Assembly (NCBI GenBank): GCA_026708085.1
Contig: JAPOVP010000115.1
Span: 1-33,288 of the forward strand
Length of the DNA stretch: 33,288 nt
Source of the DNA: Caldilineaceae bacterium
GTDB taxonomy: Bacteria > Chloroflexota > Anaerolineae > Caldilineales > Caldilineaceae
Direction of reading: 5' to 3'
Program-made: the position numbers and the translations under genes
Shown here: positions 1-9,414 of the stretch, piece by piece
Position numbering within the stretch: position 1 is the stretch's first letter
How the letters are laid out: every line of letters starts with the position of its first letter
Notes under the pieces: model-generated
Database searches by the model: none
Told to the model about the DNA's origin: nothing
What the model saw: the letters and a program-made list of their open reading frames with translations, nothing else

Positions 1-135
1 GGCGAGGCCACTCCCATATATGCCCAACGTTCACCGCCATGACCATCGAGAGCCCGCTACAGAAACACTGACCGTACATTCCCCCCAGGCAGACCGCACA
101 CGGTACACACACAGAACCTGGCTTGGTCGTTAGTG
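1..135. repeat. Partial dispersed repeat (tail segment of the composite element)
   Basis: This stretch matches 23189-23310 at most positions, including shared runs such as CCCATATATGCCCAACG and GACCGTACATTCCCCCCAGG. At 23 kb the same segment forms the distal part of a longer element that begins with a GC-rich hairpin, so the window probably opens inside another copy whose beginning lies to the left. Bases 136-312, between this repeat and the stop of the neighbouring gene, show no gene or strong signal. Confidence 0.75.
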
Positions 136-312
136 CACGGCTGCGCGACCTGAATGCAGACGCGTATCAACCTGGCGTGCCGCTGCCATCGCTCGGCAGC
201 AACGTGAAAGAGAACGCCCGGGTGCAAAAATCCCGCCGCCTTACACGCCGGATCCCCTCGGATGGGGCGGCAATTCAGGTCGGCGGGACTTACAAACTGC
301 GCCAGAAATCGG

Positions 313-1215
313 TTACATCGGCGGAATCTGCAACTGCCGTTCAACCTGCAAACTGCCGCTGTCGAGCACAGTGACACCATTTTCGCCGCCGACGTAGACG
401 CTGCCGTCCACCTCAAGCATGCAAAGTGCCGGCGTGCTGCCTTCAACCTGCCACCAGGCCGAACCGTCCTGCGAACTCCACAACTGCGTGTCATCGCTCA
501 ACAGCCACTTGGCCGAACCGGCGCCCACCGACCCGTTTGCCACGGCGAGAAGCGAGTTCACCTGCTCCGGCGCGTCTTCCACACCGGAAAAAGTGCGGCC
601 ACCGTCGGTCGAACGCCACAGTCCGCCCTCCTCCGTACCCGCCAGCACAACCCCGCTGCAATGCACGTCAGGTGCGACCGCGACTGTCTGGTAGGCCGCG
701 TCGGCCGATTCGCTCCGTTTCCACCCTAGCCCCGCATTGGGCGAACGGTAGATGCCCTCCTCCGTCCCCGCAAATACCACCTGCCAGCGCGGCCACGCGT
801 CCTCCTTCATCGGCGGCGCCCACGCCAGCGTCAATACTGTCAGATTTCGCAATCCGAAATTGCTGGGCATCCAGCGCAAGCCCCGATCGCGGCTGCGCAG
901 CACGCCGTCACCCTCGCTGCCGGCCAGGATTACGCCCGAATCGTCGTAGTCCGGCGCCGAAGCAAAAGTCAGCACAGCCGATTCCGCGCCCTCCTGCCAG
1001 GCCGCCTGCCACTGTTCCGCTGTATCCAGGAGATAGGCCACACCAAAAGGCGCGCCGCCCGTAAAGATCCGGTCCCCCAGGCTACAGGCCGCAGTCAACC
1101 TCTCCTGCGGCTGCGGTGTGGGGGTCAACTCCGCCTCCCCAACGGCAAACAGACCGTAGGGGCCGGCAGCCCAAATGCTTCCTTCATGTTCTGAAAGGGA
1201 GAGAATGATCGACAT
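313..1215 (-). CDS. BNR/Asp-box beta-propeller protein (YCF48/sialidase-like repeats)
   Basis: A 300-residue protein made of short beta-propeller repeats. Four Asp-box motifs of the S-x-D-x-G-x-x-W type are visible near residues 108-115 (SRDRGLRW), 158-165 (SPNAGLGW), 202-209 (STDGGRTF) and 248-255 (SQDGSAWW). They are separated by 'VVLAGTEEG'-like strands typical of BNR/VPS10/YCF48 propellers. No signal peptide or membrane segment is seen, so it is probably cytoplasmic. The ATG lies 3 nt after the stop codon of the upstream GroEL-like gene with no clear ribosome binding site, suggesting translational coupling. Its function is unknown. The fold assignment is firm, but Asp-box repeats do not imply sialidase activity and no sialidase catalytic set (Arg triad, Tyr/Glu pair) is recognisable. 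Being coupled to a chaperonin-like gene, it may act with it; that is inference only. Confidence 0.8.
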   Translation of the reverse strand: MSIILSLSEHEGSIWAAGPYGLFAVGEAELTPTPQPQERLTAACSLGDRIFTGGAPFGVAYLLDTAEQWQAAWQEGAESAVLTFASAPDYDDSGVILAGSEGDGVLRSRDRGLRWMPSNFGLRNLTVLTLAWAPPMKEDAWPRWQVVFAGTEEGIYRSPNAGLGWKRSESADAAYQTVAVAPDVHCSGVVLAGTEEGGLWRSTDGGRTFSGVEDAPEQVNSLLAVANGSVGAGSAKWLLSDDTQLWSSQDGSAWWQVEGSTPALCMLEVDGSVYVGGENGVTVLDSGSLQVERQLQIPPM

Positions 1216-1218
1216 CGT

Positions 1219-2847
1219 TTACGGTTCCATGCTTTCAGTTGGTTCCTTGTGGAATACGATCGTGTTGGTGCCCAAGGCCATCAATGCGCCGCTGACCGCC
1301 GTTTCCAGCACCGCAGTCTGCACGCCCGTGACGTCCACCAGGCCCGTTTTCTGGGCATTGACTAGCTTCTGCTTGACAACATCATACGTGTAGGCAGGCC
1401 CGGCCTCTTCCAGGCGAAGCGCCGCCACCGACGGAGATTCGATGCCCGCGTTCTGCACAATCTGCAGGAATGGCGCGTCCAGGGCATCGCGCAGCACCTT
1501 GACTCCAACGTTTTCGTCGCCGTCCATCTCCAGTTTGTCCAGCGCACTGCGCGCATGCACGAACGCCGCGCCGCCTCCCGGCACGACACCCGTTCTGTGA
1601 GCCAGCGAGGTGGCAGTCAGCGCCCGCTCAGATAGCGCCGATACGATATCGCGCTCATGCTTGAGGTTGGTGCCCACCTTCAGCACACCCATGCCTCCTG
1701 TCAGAGCCGCCAGACGGTTGATGATGTCATCACGCTCATCATCATCCACCCGCATGCCCTCCAGCCGCGCCCGCAGCTGTTCAACCGTCTCCTGCATCTC
1801 CGCAATTCGGCTCTGAAAGGGCTGCAGCTGCATCATCTTGCGGTCAACCTGCACACGCATCGCCTCGCCCAGGTCTTCCTCTTTGGCGTTGGCCGCGTAC
1901 GCGTAATAGTTGCGGCCCAATATATTGGCCCCCGTGAGCGTCGTCAGGTCCTGAAATGCCATCCGCCGTGGGTCGCCAATCTCCTTCAACTGTATGCCGA
2001 GAATCGATAGCTTCTTCTTCTCCTCGGTCTGGTTGCGCACCATAACGTGCAACGCCTCCTCCTTGATATGGGAGGCAATTATGACAAGTGATTTCTTCCC
2101 CATCTTCATCGCCAGCTCGATCAGCGCAACCGCCTCGGCAGCCTCCGACAGCGTGTCATCAACCAGGGCAATGGTAGAATCCCCGTAAATGGCCCATTTG
2201 CGAATCGGGTCAGTATAGAGGTGCATACTGGCGATTTCGGCTTTGTAGTTGGCCCCGGCATGGTACTCACGTGCCAGGTAGGGAGCGACAAACTTCTCAA
2301 CCGAGACGCGCGCGTCCGGCCCCAGCAGATAGCTCAGTTCGCCAATCGTCGCCGCCAGATCATGGTCTTTCACAACCGTCAGTGCCACCACCGCAAGGTC
2401 GTCCTCTGTTTTGACCGGCGTCGCCAGCTCAGACATCTCCTCGCATATGGCCCTGGTTGCAGCCTGCAAGCCGATCTCCAGCTCCCGGTATCCGATTCCG
2501 GCCGTCATCATCTTCAAGGCCTGCCGGTAGATCTCCCGCGTCAGCAGGGCCGTGGCCGTTCCGCCGTCCCCCACCTTCCCCGCGATTCGCCAAACTATAT
2601 GACGCATCAACATCGCGCCGACGTCCACCTTCGGGTCGCCCAGACTGAGTATGCGGCGCACTGCAGTGGCCGCGTCGTCCAACAGCTCCGGCCCGCGCGT
2701 GCCGTCCCGCTCATGCACGACGTGCCCGCCGACCGGGCCCAGCGTCGGCGCCAGCAGATCGGCGATGCTGTTGATGCCGTCGCTCAGGCTCTCGTGGGTC
2801 TCTTCCGGGCCGGCGACCGCGGCCCTGTAGTTCTTTATGCGTTCCAA
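1219..2847 (-). CDS. Divergent GroEL/Cpn60-like chaperonin with altered ATPase site
   Basis: A 542-residue protein that follows GroEL along its whole length. The phosphate loop is TLGPVGG (residues 35-41), the nucleotide motif GDGGTATALL (93-102) replaces GDGTTTATVL, and the equatorial motif GVVPGGGAA (420-428) matches GVVAGGGVA. Asp58 and Asp94 align with GroEL Asp52 and Asp87. The residue aligning with the hydrolytic Asp398 is Arg408 (ERALTAT against EDALHAT). Two apical substrate-binding aromatics, Tyr199 and Tyr203, align with Ile and His. The C-terminal GGM tail is missing. Translation starts at TTG: an AGGT-containing Shine-Dalgarno (GAGGT) lies at the right distance and no better ATG exists. 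No groES is nearby. It sits between threonine synthase and a BNR propeller gene, all co-directional. It is likely a specialised paralogue rather than the housekeeping GroEL; substrate and ATPase status cannot be told from sequence. Confidence 0.88.
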   Translation of the reverse strand: MERIKNYRAAVAGPEETHESLSDGINSIADLLAPTLGPVGGHVVHERDGTRGPELLDDAATAVRRILSLGDPKVDVGAMLMRHIVWRIAGKVGDGGTATALLTREIYRQALKMMTAGIGYRELEIGLQAATRAICEEMSELATPVKTEDDLAVVALTVVKDHDLAATIGELSYLLGPDARVSVEKFVAPYLAREYHAGANYKAEIASMHLYTDPIRKWAIYGDSTIALVDDTLSEAAEAVALIELAMKMGKKSLVIIASHIKEEALHVMVRNQTEEKKKLSILGIQLKEIGDPRRMAFQDLTTLTGANILGRNYYAYAANAKEEDLGEAMRVQVDRKMMQLQPFQSRIAEMQETVEQLRARLEGMRVDDDERDDIINRLAALTGGMGVLKVGTNLKHERDIVSALSERALTATSLAHRTGVVPGGGAAFVHARSALDKLEMDGDENVGVKVLRDALDAPFLQIVQNAGIESPSVAALRLEEAGPAYTYDVVKQKLVNAQKTGLVDVTGVQTAVLETAVSGALMALGTNTIVFHKEPTESMEP

Positions 2848-2925
2848 CTTTGCACCTCGATTATCTTCCTTGTGCTCTGGCTTTTGGTCCGGATCGTCAC
2901 TCTTTCAAGTCCATCACAATAAGGA

Positions 2926-4104
2926 TTATGACCATAAATGGGCATATTTCAACCCGCTGCCCGTATTGAACAGGACTACCGTTTCGTCGCCCCGAAGCCA
3001 GCCTGACTCCAGCAACTGCTTCTGACCGGCCAGTGTAGCAGCACCCTCAGGGGCCGGGAAAATGCCCGTATGCCGTCCCATCTGCTTGGCGCTGCTCAAC
3101 ATCTCTTCGTCGCTGACCGCAATGGCTACGCCTCCGCTTTCCCGCACCGCCTCGAGAATCAGGAAGTCTCCCACCGCTGCCGGAACGCGCAAGCCGTCGG
3201 CAACCGTCTTCGCGCCCTCCCAGGCCTCGGCAAACTCGTCCCCCTGCTCAAAGGCGCGCACCATCGGCGCGCAACCGTTGCTCTGCACGCTGACCATGCG
3301 CGGCCTTTCGCTCCCAATCAGGCCCATCTCCTCCATCTCTTCAAACGCCTTCCACATGCCCACCAACCCCGTACCGCCGCCGGTCGGGAAGATGATCACG
3401 TCGGGCATGCGCCAGCCCAGCTGCTCAACGACCTCGTAGCCCATCGTCTTTTTGCCCTCAATCCGGTAGGGCTCCTTCAGCGTACTGACGTCAAACCAGC
3501 CGTACTCTTCGACCTTTTCCCGTACCTTCGCCCCGCAGTCCGTGATCAGGCCGTCAACCAGCGTTACCTCCGCCCCCAAAGTGCTGCACTCGACCCGAAA
3601 CGCCGCCGGGACGTCCTCCGGCATATACACGTGGGCCGGCATCCCCGCCTTGGCGGCATACGCGCTCATCGCGCCCGCAGCGTTGCCCGCGCTCGGAATC
3701 GCCAGATCCCCCGCGCCCAACTCGTACGCGCGGCCCACAGCCATCACCAGCCCCCTCGCTTTGAAGCTGCCGGTCGGGTTGAGCGATTCATCCTTGATCA
3801 ACGTATCGGGGCAACCGATTTCATCGCCAAGCGCTCGCGCGCACACCAGCGGCGTCCACCCTTCCCCCAACTTGAGCTGCGCCGCCCGCGTCCGAATGGG
3901 GAGCACCTCTTCATATCGCCACAGCGAAGACTCGCGCTCACGCAAAGATTCGCGCGTCATCGTCTTCGCCGCTTGCCCAAGATCGTAACGCGCCAGCAAC
4001 GGCTTCCCGCAGGCCGGGCACAGATTCATCAGCTGTTCTGCATCGTACCTCTCACCACATCGACCGCACGAAAGATGTGTGAGTGTCGAACAGGTGGCTG
4101 TCAT
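2926..4104 (-). CDS. thrC: Threonine synthase (PLP-dependent, zinc-ribbon type)
   Basis: A 392-residue fold-type II PLP enzyme converting O-phosphohomoserine to threonine. The N-terminal zinc ribbon is intact (Cys13, Cys16, Cys29, Cys32). The PLP Lys is Lys115 in NPTGSFKARG, and the phosphate-binding glycine loop is TGGGTG at 241-246. The frame stays open upstream to 4353, but the ATG at 4104 is chosen because the zinc-ribbon domain begins just after it and the upstream translation (rich in Cys, Arg and Trp) is not protein-like. The zinc-ribbon form is typical of archaea, Chloroflexota and some other bacteria. It is the first gene of a minus-strand unit, with the GroEL-like gene starting 78 bp downstream. 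Zinc-ribbon homologues exist with related activities, such as cysteate synthase or threonine dehydratase-like proteins, so specificity is likely but not certain. Confidence 0.87.
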   Translation of the reverse strand: MTATCSTLTHLSCGRCGERYDAEQLMNLCPACGKPLLARYDLGQAAKTMTRESLRERESSLWRYEEVLPIRTRAAQLKLGEGWTPLVCARALGDEIGCPDTLIKDESLNPTGSFKARGLVMAVGRAYELGAGDLAIPSAGNAAGAMSAYAAKAGMPAHVYMPEDVPAAFRVECSTLGAEVTLVDGLITDCGAKVREKVEEYGWFDVSTLKEPYRIEGKKTMGYEVVEQLGWRMPDVIIFPTGGGTGLVGMWKAFEEMEEMGLIGSERPRMVSVQSNGCAPMVRAFEQGDEFAEAWEGAKTVADGLRVPAAVGDFLILEAVRESGGVAIAVSDEEMLSSAKQMGRHTGIFPAPEGAATLAGQKQLLESGWLRGDETVVLFNTGSGLKYAHLWS

Positions 4105-4855
4105 CTCTTCATGTCCGGTAGGTGGATGCCGTCCGACGCAAGCTTGGAGAACATCATGCGCTGTCACTTTTCGACATATGGAAAGGAGCAGCGGCACAGG
4201 GGAGCCGGCTGCCTGCACAATTGTACTTCCCTTCCAACCAGGAAGCAAAAAATAGCCGCGCATATTTCGCCTTGCTCCTACTCCCCTTGCAACAACCGCA
4301 CACCAGTGCGGACAACTGGAAGTGTCGTGGCTCCAAAACAGTGTCTCCCCCATCTTTCTGTCTCAAACCACTGACCACTGACCACTGCAGTTCCGGGCGG
4401 TCGGGCCTATTCGGCCCTCCCTTGTGCGGGGGCTCCGCCCCCGCAACGCCCCCTCTCCTACAACATGCCTGGTCGACCTGGTGTCGATACTTGTAACAGG
4501 TCTCTAATCGAAGGAGTTTCCCCAGACCGCGTCCCGCCTGTCCCGTCAACTCTCTGTAGGTGCCGGCCTTGTGCCTGCCCTCGCGCCCCCTCCATTTAAC
4601 GCACCTCACGATAAGGCCAGGCCCGGCGCCTGCCCCGCCCCTCTCCAAAAGCCGGTGAGCAATTTCGACCACCGCTGTCATGATTTCCCCGCCAGACTGT
4701 TCCCACTCCAGAATTGGGATGTACCCCAACAGAGGTACAAACTCCACAGCGATTTCACCCGCATGTTATACTCCCTTGACGCTCCCGGCTTCTGAACTGC
4801 TTACCCCACCGAAACTTTTCCCGCCTTCAACCGTATGTACTTACGAGGCGATGCT
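4105..4855. other. Intergenic region between divergent thrC and ABC exporter genes
   Basis: This 750 bp gap separates threonine synthase (minus) from the ABC exporter (plus). Its middle is occupied by a dispersed repeat (4368-4580). On the plus strand a possible -10 hexamer TATACT is at 4767-4772, but no convincing -35 box goes with it. On the minus strand, around 4600-4740, a frame reads like natural protein (EFVPLLGYIPILEWEQ, then MTAVVEIAHRLLERG) for about 45 residues before running into repeat sequence. It may be a gene remnant, but I do not recognise it. Confidence 0.5.
4368..4580. repeat. Composite dispersed repeat, copy A
   Basis: It opens with tandem TGACCAC heptamers ending in TGCAG. 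A short hairpin follows (GGGCC and GGCCC around TATTC), then a strong hairpin at 4425-4445 with arms TGCGGGGGC and GCCCCCGCA around loop TCC. Next comes a variable segment containing GACCTGGTGTCGATA, and the copy closes with a 25-nt degenerate CTTGT-loop element at 4556-4580. The order and length match copy C at 32773-32980; the first ~90 bp also match copy B at 22977-23078. Flanking sequences are unrelated, so the element is dispersed rather than part of a gene duplication. No transposase is present. Confidence 0.85.
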
Positions 4856-5860
<1,005 letters not shown>

Positions 5861-5871
5861 CGCCCGAGTTC

Positions 5872-5887
5872 GTTGCTCTAGAGCAAC
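5872..5887. promoter_or_regulatory. Perfect 16-bp palindrome between exporter genes
   Basis: GTTGCTCTAGAGCAAC is a perfect dyad without a loop, just after the ATPase stop codon. With no loop it is better suited to binding a dimeric protein than to forming an RNA hairpin. No T-run follows, so it is not an intrinsic terminator. A regulatory role is inference. Confidence 0.35.
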
Positions 5888-5963
5888 AACCGCGGCCGCC
5901 TGACGCCCGCAATTAGACCGCCTGTTGACTCCTCACACTATCCTCCGCGGACCGCCCTGAAAG

Positions 5964-7553
5964 ATGCGCAAGATTCTCGCAATCACCTCGAAAGAAATCT
6001 ACACCGTCTTTCGCGACCGCAACCTGATCCTCCTCATGTTCGCAACGCCGCTGGTGCTGTCCACCATCATCGGGCTGGCCTTCGGCAGTACCGGCGACTC
6101 CGAGGTTCCGGACTTCGCCGACATTCCAGTGGCCGTTGTAAATCACGACGAAGGTGTCGACCTGCAAGAGACCATAGACCTGCCGGACCAGTTTGCGAAC
6201 CTGGATGCCCTTCCCTTCGATCTCGAAGATTTCGGGCTTCCTCCAAACCTGTCCGCCTTTGGCCAGAATCCTTTACTGCAAAACGGCTCTGAGCTCAACT
6301 TTGGCGACATATTGGCCGGCATATTGCTCTCTCAACCGATCACCGACACGGCTACGCTTGGGGGAATTGAATTCGATGTCGCACAGTTTGAATGTACTCT
6401 TCTGGATCCATCGGCAGAGGCCGGCGCGGCAAGTTTCGCTGCTGAAGGGTCTCTGAGCGATCTGCTTGACGCAACCGCGGTTCAAGATGCAGAACAAGCG
6501 CGCGCCGCCGTCGACAGTGGCGAATTCGCAGCCGCGGTCATCATCCCCCCTGGCTTCAGCCGGCGAATGGTCCCACAATTTGCCTTCGATGAGGCCGGCA
6601 GACTCTACACCCAACCCGCCGACGAATCCGGTTCCGTCAAGGTGTATGCCAACAATGGGCGCCCGATCTCTTCCCGCATTCTCCACAGCATTGTGACGGG
6701 AACTGTCAATCAGTTCGAGCGCGTCAACGTCGCGCTCAGCGCCACCCTGGAAACGTCCGTCAATACGCTGGTGGACAGTTTTGCAGCAGGCGACATCGAT
6801 CTCAGCGCCGTTAACCTGCCTGCAACAGCTGCCGCATTGCAAGGCTTGGACGCAACAGCACTCGACCCGCTCGGTTGCCTGATCGCGCCCGGCGCCAATA
6901 ACGTCACCGCCGCCCAACAGCCGCTGGAGGCCCTGCAGGAGGCCCCCCCATTTGCCCGCATTATCGTTCCGATAGGCGCAGCCCAGGCCGTCTTCTTTGC
7001 GCTCTTCACCGGCGTATTCGGCATGAATTCCATCTACGAAGAACGCAAGTACTGGACGCTGCAAAGACTGATCGTTTCGCCTACCCCGCGCGTCTATCTG
7101 CTCGCGGGCAAGTTGCTTGGGAACCTGGCCGTCGTCTTCCTGCAGATACTCATTCTCATGGCAGCGCTGACCCTTATCGCTACTGCTGTTCTCGGCGCGC
7201 CTACATTCATTTGGGGTACCGACATTGCCGCTCTTCTGGCGGTGACCGTGGCACTGGCTCTATGCGTTTCGGGCCTCGGCGTGTTTGTTGTCGGACTGGC
7301 CAAAACGCCCGAGCAGGTCCAGCTCTTTGGACCCATGATCAACATCAGCCTCGCCGTATTGGGAGGAGCCTTCGGCTTCGCTCTGCCTGAGCAGGCCGCG
7401 AGATTCTCGCTCATCTATTGGGGCGTGGATGCCTACGTAGATCTTTCACTCTCCCGGCCCGATGTCTCACTCAATATCCTTGTCCTGTTCTGCCAGGGCA
7501 TCGCCTTTTTCTTATTGGGAACATGGCTTTTCAGGCGCCGTATAGACCTTTGA
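5964..7553 (+). CDS. ABC-2 type permease with large extracytoplasmic domain
   Basis: A 529-residue membrane protein of the ABC-2 (YhgE/DrrB-like) class. An N-terminal cytoplasmic stretch (KEIYTVFRDRNLI) leads into a first TM segment near residues 22-42. A long non-membrane region to about residue 330 is followed by five or six TM segments up to residue 528. The motif near 'YEERKYWTLQRLIVSPTPRVYLLAGKLLG' is the conserved coupling region that follows the second TM in this family. The external domain is long for the family and rich in Leu, Asp and Ala. It pairs with the ATPase upstream and the second permease 64 bp downstream to form a heterodimeric exporter. Confidence 0.88.
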   Translation: MRKILAITSKEIYTVFRDRNLILLMFATPLVLSTIIGLAFGSTGDSEVPDFADIPVAVVNHDEGVDLQETIDLPDQFANLDALPFDLEDFGLPPNLSAFGQNPLLQNGSELNFGDILAGILLSQPITDTATLGGIEFDVAQFECTLLDPSAEAGAASFAAEGSLSDLLDATAVQDAEQARAAVDSGEFAAAVIIPPGFSRRMVPQFAFDEAGRLYTQPADESGSVKVYANNGRPISSRILHSIVTGTVNQFERVNVALSATLETSVNTLVDSFAAGDIDLSAVNLPATAAALQGLDATALDPLGCLIAPGANNVTAAQQPLEALQEAPPFARIIVPIGAAQAVFFALFTGVFGMNSIYEERKYWTLQRLIVSPTPRVYLLAGKLLGNLAVVFLQILILMAALTLIATAVLGAPTFIWGTDIAALLAVTVALALCVSGLGVFVVGLAKTPEQVQLFGPMINISLAVLGGAFGFALPEQAARFSLIYWGVDAYVDLSLSRPDVSLNILVLFCQGIAFFLLGTWLFRRRIDL

Positions 7554-7617
7554 ATCCAACTTCAACTCGCGAATGACACAGTTTACGCGATAGTCAGCCC
7601 GTGCATAGACTTCATCA

Positions 7618-8889
7618 ATGCGATCGATTCTGACCATCATCTACAACGATCTGAGCATCTACTTTTCTCAACGGGGCAACCTTGTCGGCCTGCTCGTCAT
7701 TCCCGTTCTGCTTACCCTTGTTATCGGTTGGAGTCTGGGCCGCATCGGCGGCGGCGGGCCAACCCGCATCCGAGTCGACCTGATCGATCTTGACCGTAGC
7801 GACCTGTCCGCCCGGTTGATCGAGGAGCTCCGCGCCGCCAACGATGCCCTCGTACTCTGTCCTCTCGACAATGACGCCGGCGACTATTGCCGCCTTGAGG
7901 ATGAACCCCTCGACGTGGATCGCGCCATCGAGCGCGCGCGTTCGGGCAGGACCAGCGCGTTGATCGTAATCCCCGCCGGCTATGCCGACGCTCTGGACGG
8001 CTTCCGGACAGTAACTATCGACTTCTACTCCCGGTCCGATCCGATGCAGCCCAACCCCGTTCTGCAAAGCCTGAACGCCGTCCTCCAGCGCACGAGCAGC
8101 GCCTCTATGACCAAGGGCGTGGCCGCCGCCCTGCTCGACAATCTGACCCCCGCGGTCCAGCTGCCGGCTCTGGATGAGGAGACGCGCGACAGCTTCCTGA
8201 ACACGCTCTACCACCGCGCCCTGCAGTTGTCGGCGGAACAACCGCCGGCCGTCCTCTTCCGGGTCGCCGATGCCGGCGACGACAGCGAAGGCGGCATCGA
8301 CAACGGATTCAACCAGTCCGCGCCCGGCATGGGATCCCTGTACGTCATGTTCACTGTGCTCGGCGGCATGGCCGTCCTCCTGCGCGAACGCCGCCAGTGG
8401 ACCCTCCAGCGCCTGATGGCTCTCCCTCTCTCCCGAGCACAGATCCTCGGCGCCAAGATCGGCGCCTACTTCACCCTCGGCATGATTCAGTTCTTCATCG
8501 TTTTCGCCGTCGGCGCCGCTTTTGGCATGGATTTCGGCAGCAACCCACCTGCGCTGCTCGCGGTAATGGCCGCCTTCGTCCTCTGCATCACCGCCCTCAC
8601 TTTCGCTCTCGCCCCCTGGATCAAGAGCGAAGGCCAGGCCAGGGGCCTTGTCCTCCTCCTGTCGCTGTCGCTCGCCCCCCTGGGCGGGGCTTGGTGGCCG
8701 CTCGAAATCGTCCCCGAATTCATGCAGACCATTGGCCACCTCTCCCCCGTCGCCTGGGCCATGGACGCCTTCCACGACCTCATCTGGTACAACGGCGCCT
8801 TCCCCGACGTCCTCCCCGAAATAGCAGTCCTCCTCGCCGCCGCTGCTGTGCTGTTCATCTTCGGCATTCGCAGCTTCAAGTACGAGTAA
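7618..8889 (+). CDS. ABC-2 type permease, second subunit
   Basis: A 423-residue ABC-2 permease with the same architecture as the upstream gene but a shorter external domain. The N-terminal cytoplasmic segment (IYNDLSIYFSQRGNLVG) runs into TM1 near 21-40. A soluble loop extends to about 235, then five TM segments follow. The coupling motif REERRQWTLQRLMALPLSRAQILGAKIG-like segment is at about 258-285 and closely resembles that of its partner, consistent with ancestral duplication. It ends with a short basic tail (RSFKYE). It is the last gene of the three-gene exporter operon. A very long antisense frame across this gene is a high-GC shadow. Confidence 0.88.
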   Translation: MRSILTIIYNDLSIYFSQRGNLVGLLVIPVLLTLVIGWSLGRIGGGGPTRIRVDLIDLDRSDLSARLIEELRAANDALVLCPLDNDAGDYCRLEDEPLDVDRAIERARSGRTSALIVIPAGYADALDGFRTVTIDFYSRSDPMQPNPVLQSLNAVLQRTSSASMTKGVAAALLDNLTPAVQLPALDEETRDSFLNTLYHRALQLSAEQPPAVLFRVADAGDDSEGGIDNGFNQSAPGMGSLYVMFTVLGGMAVLLRERRQWTLQRLMALPLSRAQILGAKIGAYFTLGMIQFFIVFAVGAAFGMDFGSNPPALLAVMAAFVLCITALTFALAPWIKSEGQARGLVLLLSLSLAPLGGAWWPLEIVPEFMQTIGHLSPVAWAMDAFHDLIWYNGAFPDVLPEIAVLLAAAAVLFIFGIRSFKYE

Positions 8890-8921
8890 TCGCCCGAAGC
8901 TCCCCCTGCCCCCCGCTATTC

Positions 8922-9079
8922 GTAGGGGCACCCCTTGTGGGTGCCCAGGTCCGCACCTTGAAACGCGCCGCCCCTGCTGCATTCCCCCGTAATGGCACCC
9001 CTTGTGTGTGCCCAGGTCCGCCCACCAAAACGCGCCGCCCCGCTGTATTTCCCCGTAGGGGCACCCCTTGTGGGTGCTC
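8922..9079. repeat. Tandem array of CTTGT-loop hairpins (CACCC stem type), 3 units
   Basis: Three 25-nt stem-loop elements start at 8922, 8989 and 9055, a 66-67 bp period. The first has arms GGGCACCC and GGGTGCCC around loop CTTGT. Spacers between units are similar to each other (AGGTCCGC then AACGCGCCGCCCC). The middle copy has stem changes (TGGCACCC, TGTGCCC) that weaken pairing. The same design, with different stem bases, recurs at 33 kb. The remainder of the gap, 9080-9335, shows no gene. Confidence 0.85.
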
Positions 9080-9335
9080 TCGCCTTGAATGACTGTCACG
9101 CCGGAACTACGTCGAAGTTAGCCCCCATTCCAACGGCAGGGGCGACCTTCGCGCAGTCCACTCTTGGTGCCACCCAGGCTCCCAGCCTGTGCTATCCTGT
9201 CGCCTGCCAGCGAGATTCGCGAGAACTCACCTACATACTGGACCGAACCCCGCTGCGTCTTCGGGTGAGACGATCACCTCGTACTCTGATATGATTACAC
9301 TGAATCCTTCAATCAGTTTTCGCAGTGGCCAGAAT

Positions 9336-9348
9336 GTAAGTCACTTAC
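9336..9348. promoter_or_regulatory. Perfect dyad upstream of the DUF433 gene
   Basis: GTAAGTCACTTAC is an uninterrupted 6-1-6 dyad lying 66 bp before the DUF433 start codon. Antitoxins commonly autoregulate by binding such dyads, so it is a candidate operator. No clear -10/-35 pair was found beside it. Confidence 0.3.
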
Positions 9349-9414
9349 GAATCTTGCGAAACTGCGAGTATCGATGTTCAATTTGACGGCTTCAGAATCG
9401 GTTGAGATATATCC

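Noticed and set aside
4154..4747. Minus-strand 197-residue frame
   Set aside because: Its lower half is the translation of dispersed repeat copy A; the same peptide-like phrase recurs from copies B and C. Only the first ~45 residues look natural, and they are not recognised.
7615..9099. Minus-strand 494-residue frame antisense to the second permease
   Set aside because: It is antisense to a clear ABC-2 permease, rich in Gly, Glu and Asp with no domain, and typical of a shadow in high-GC DNA.
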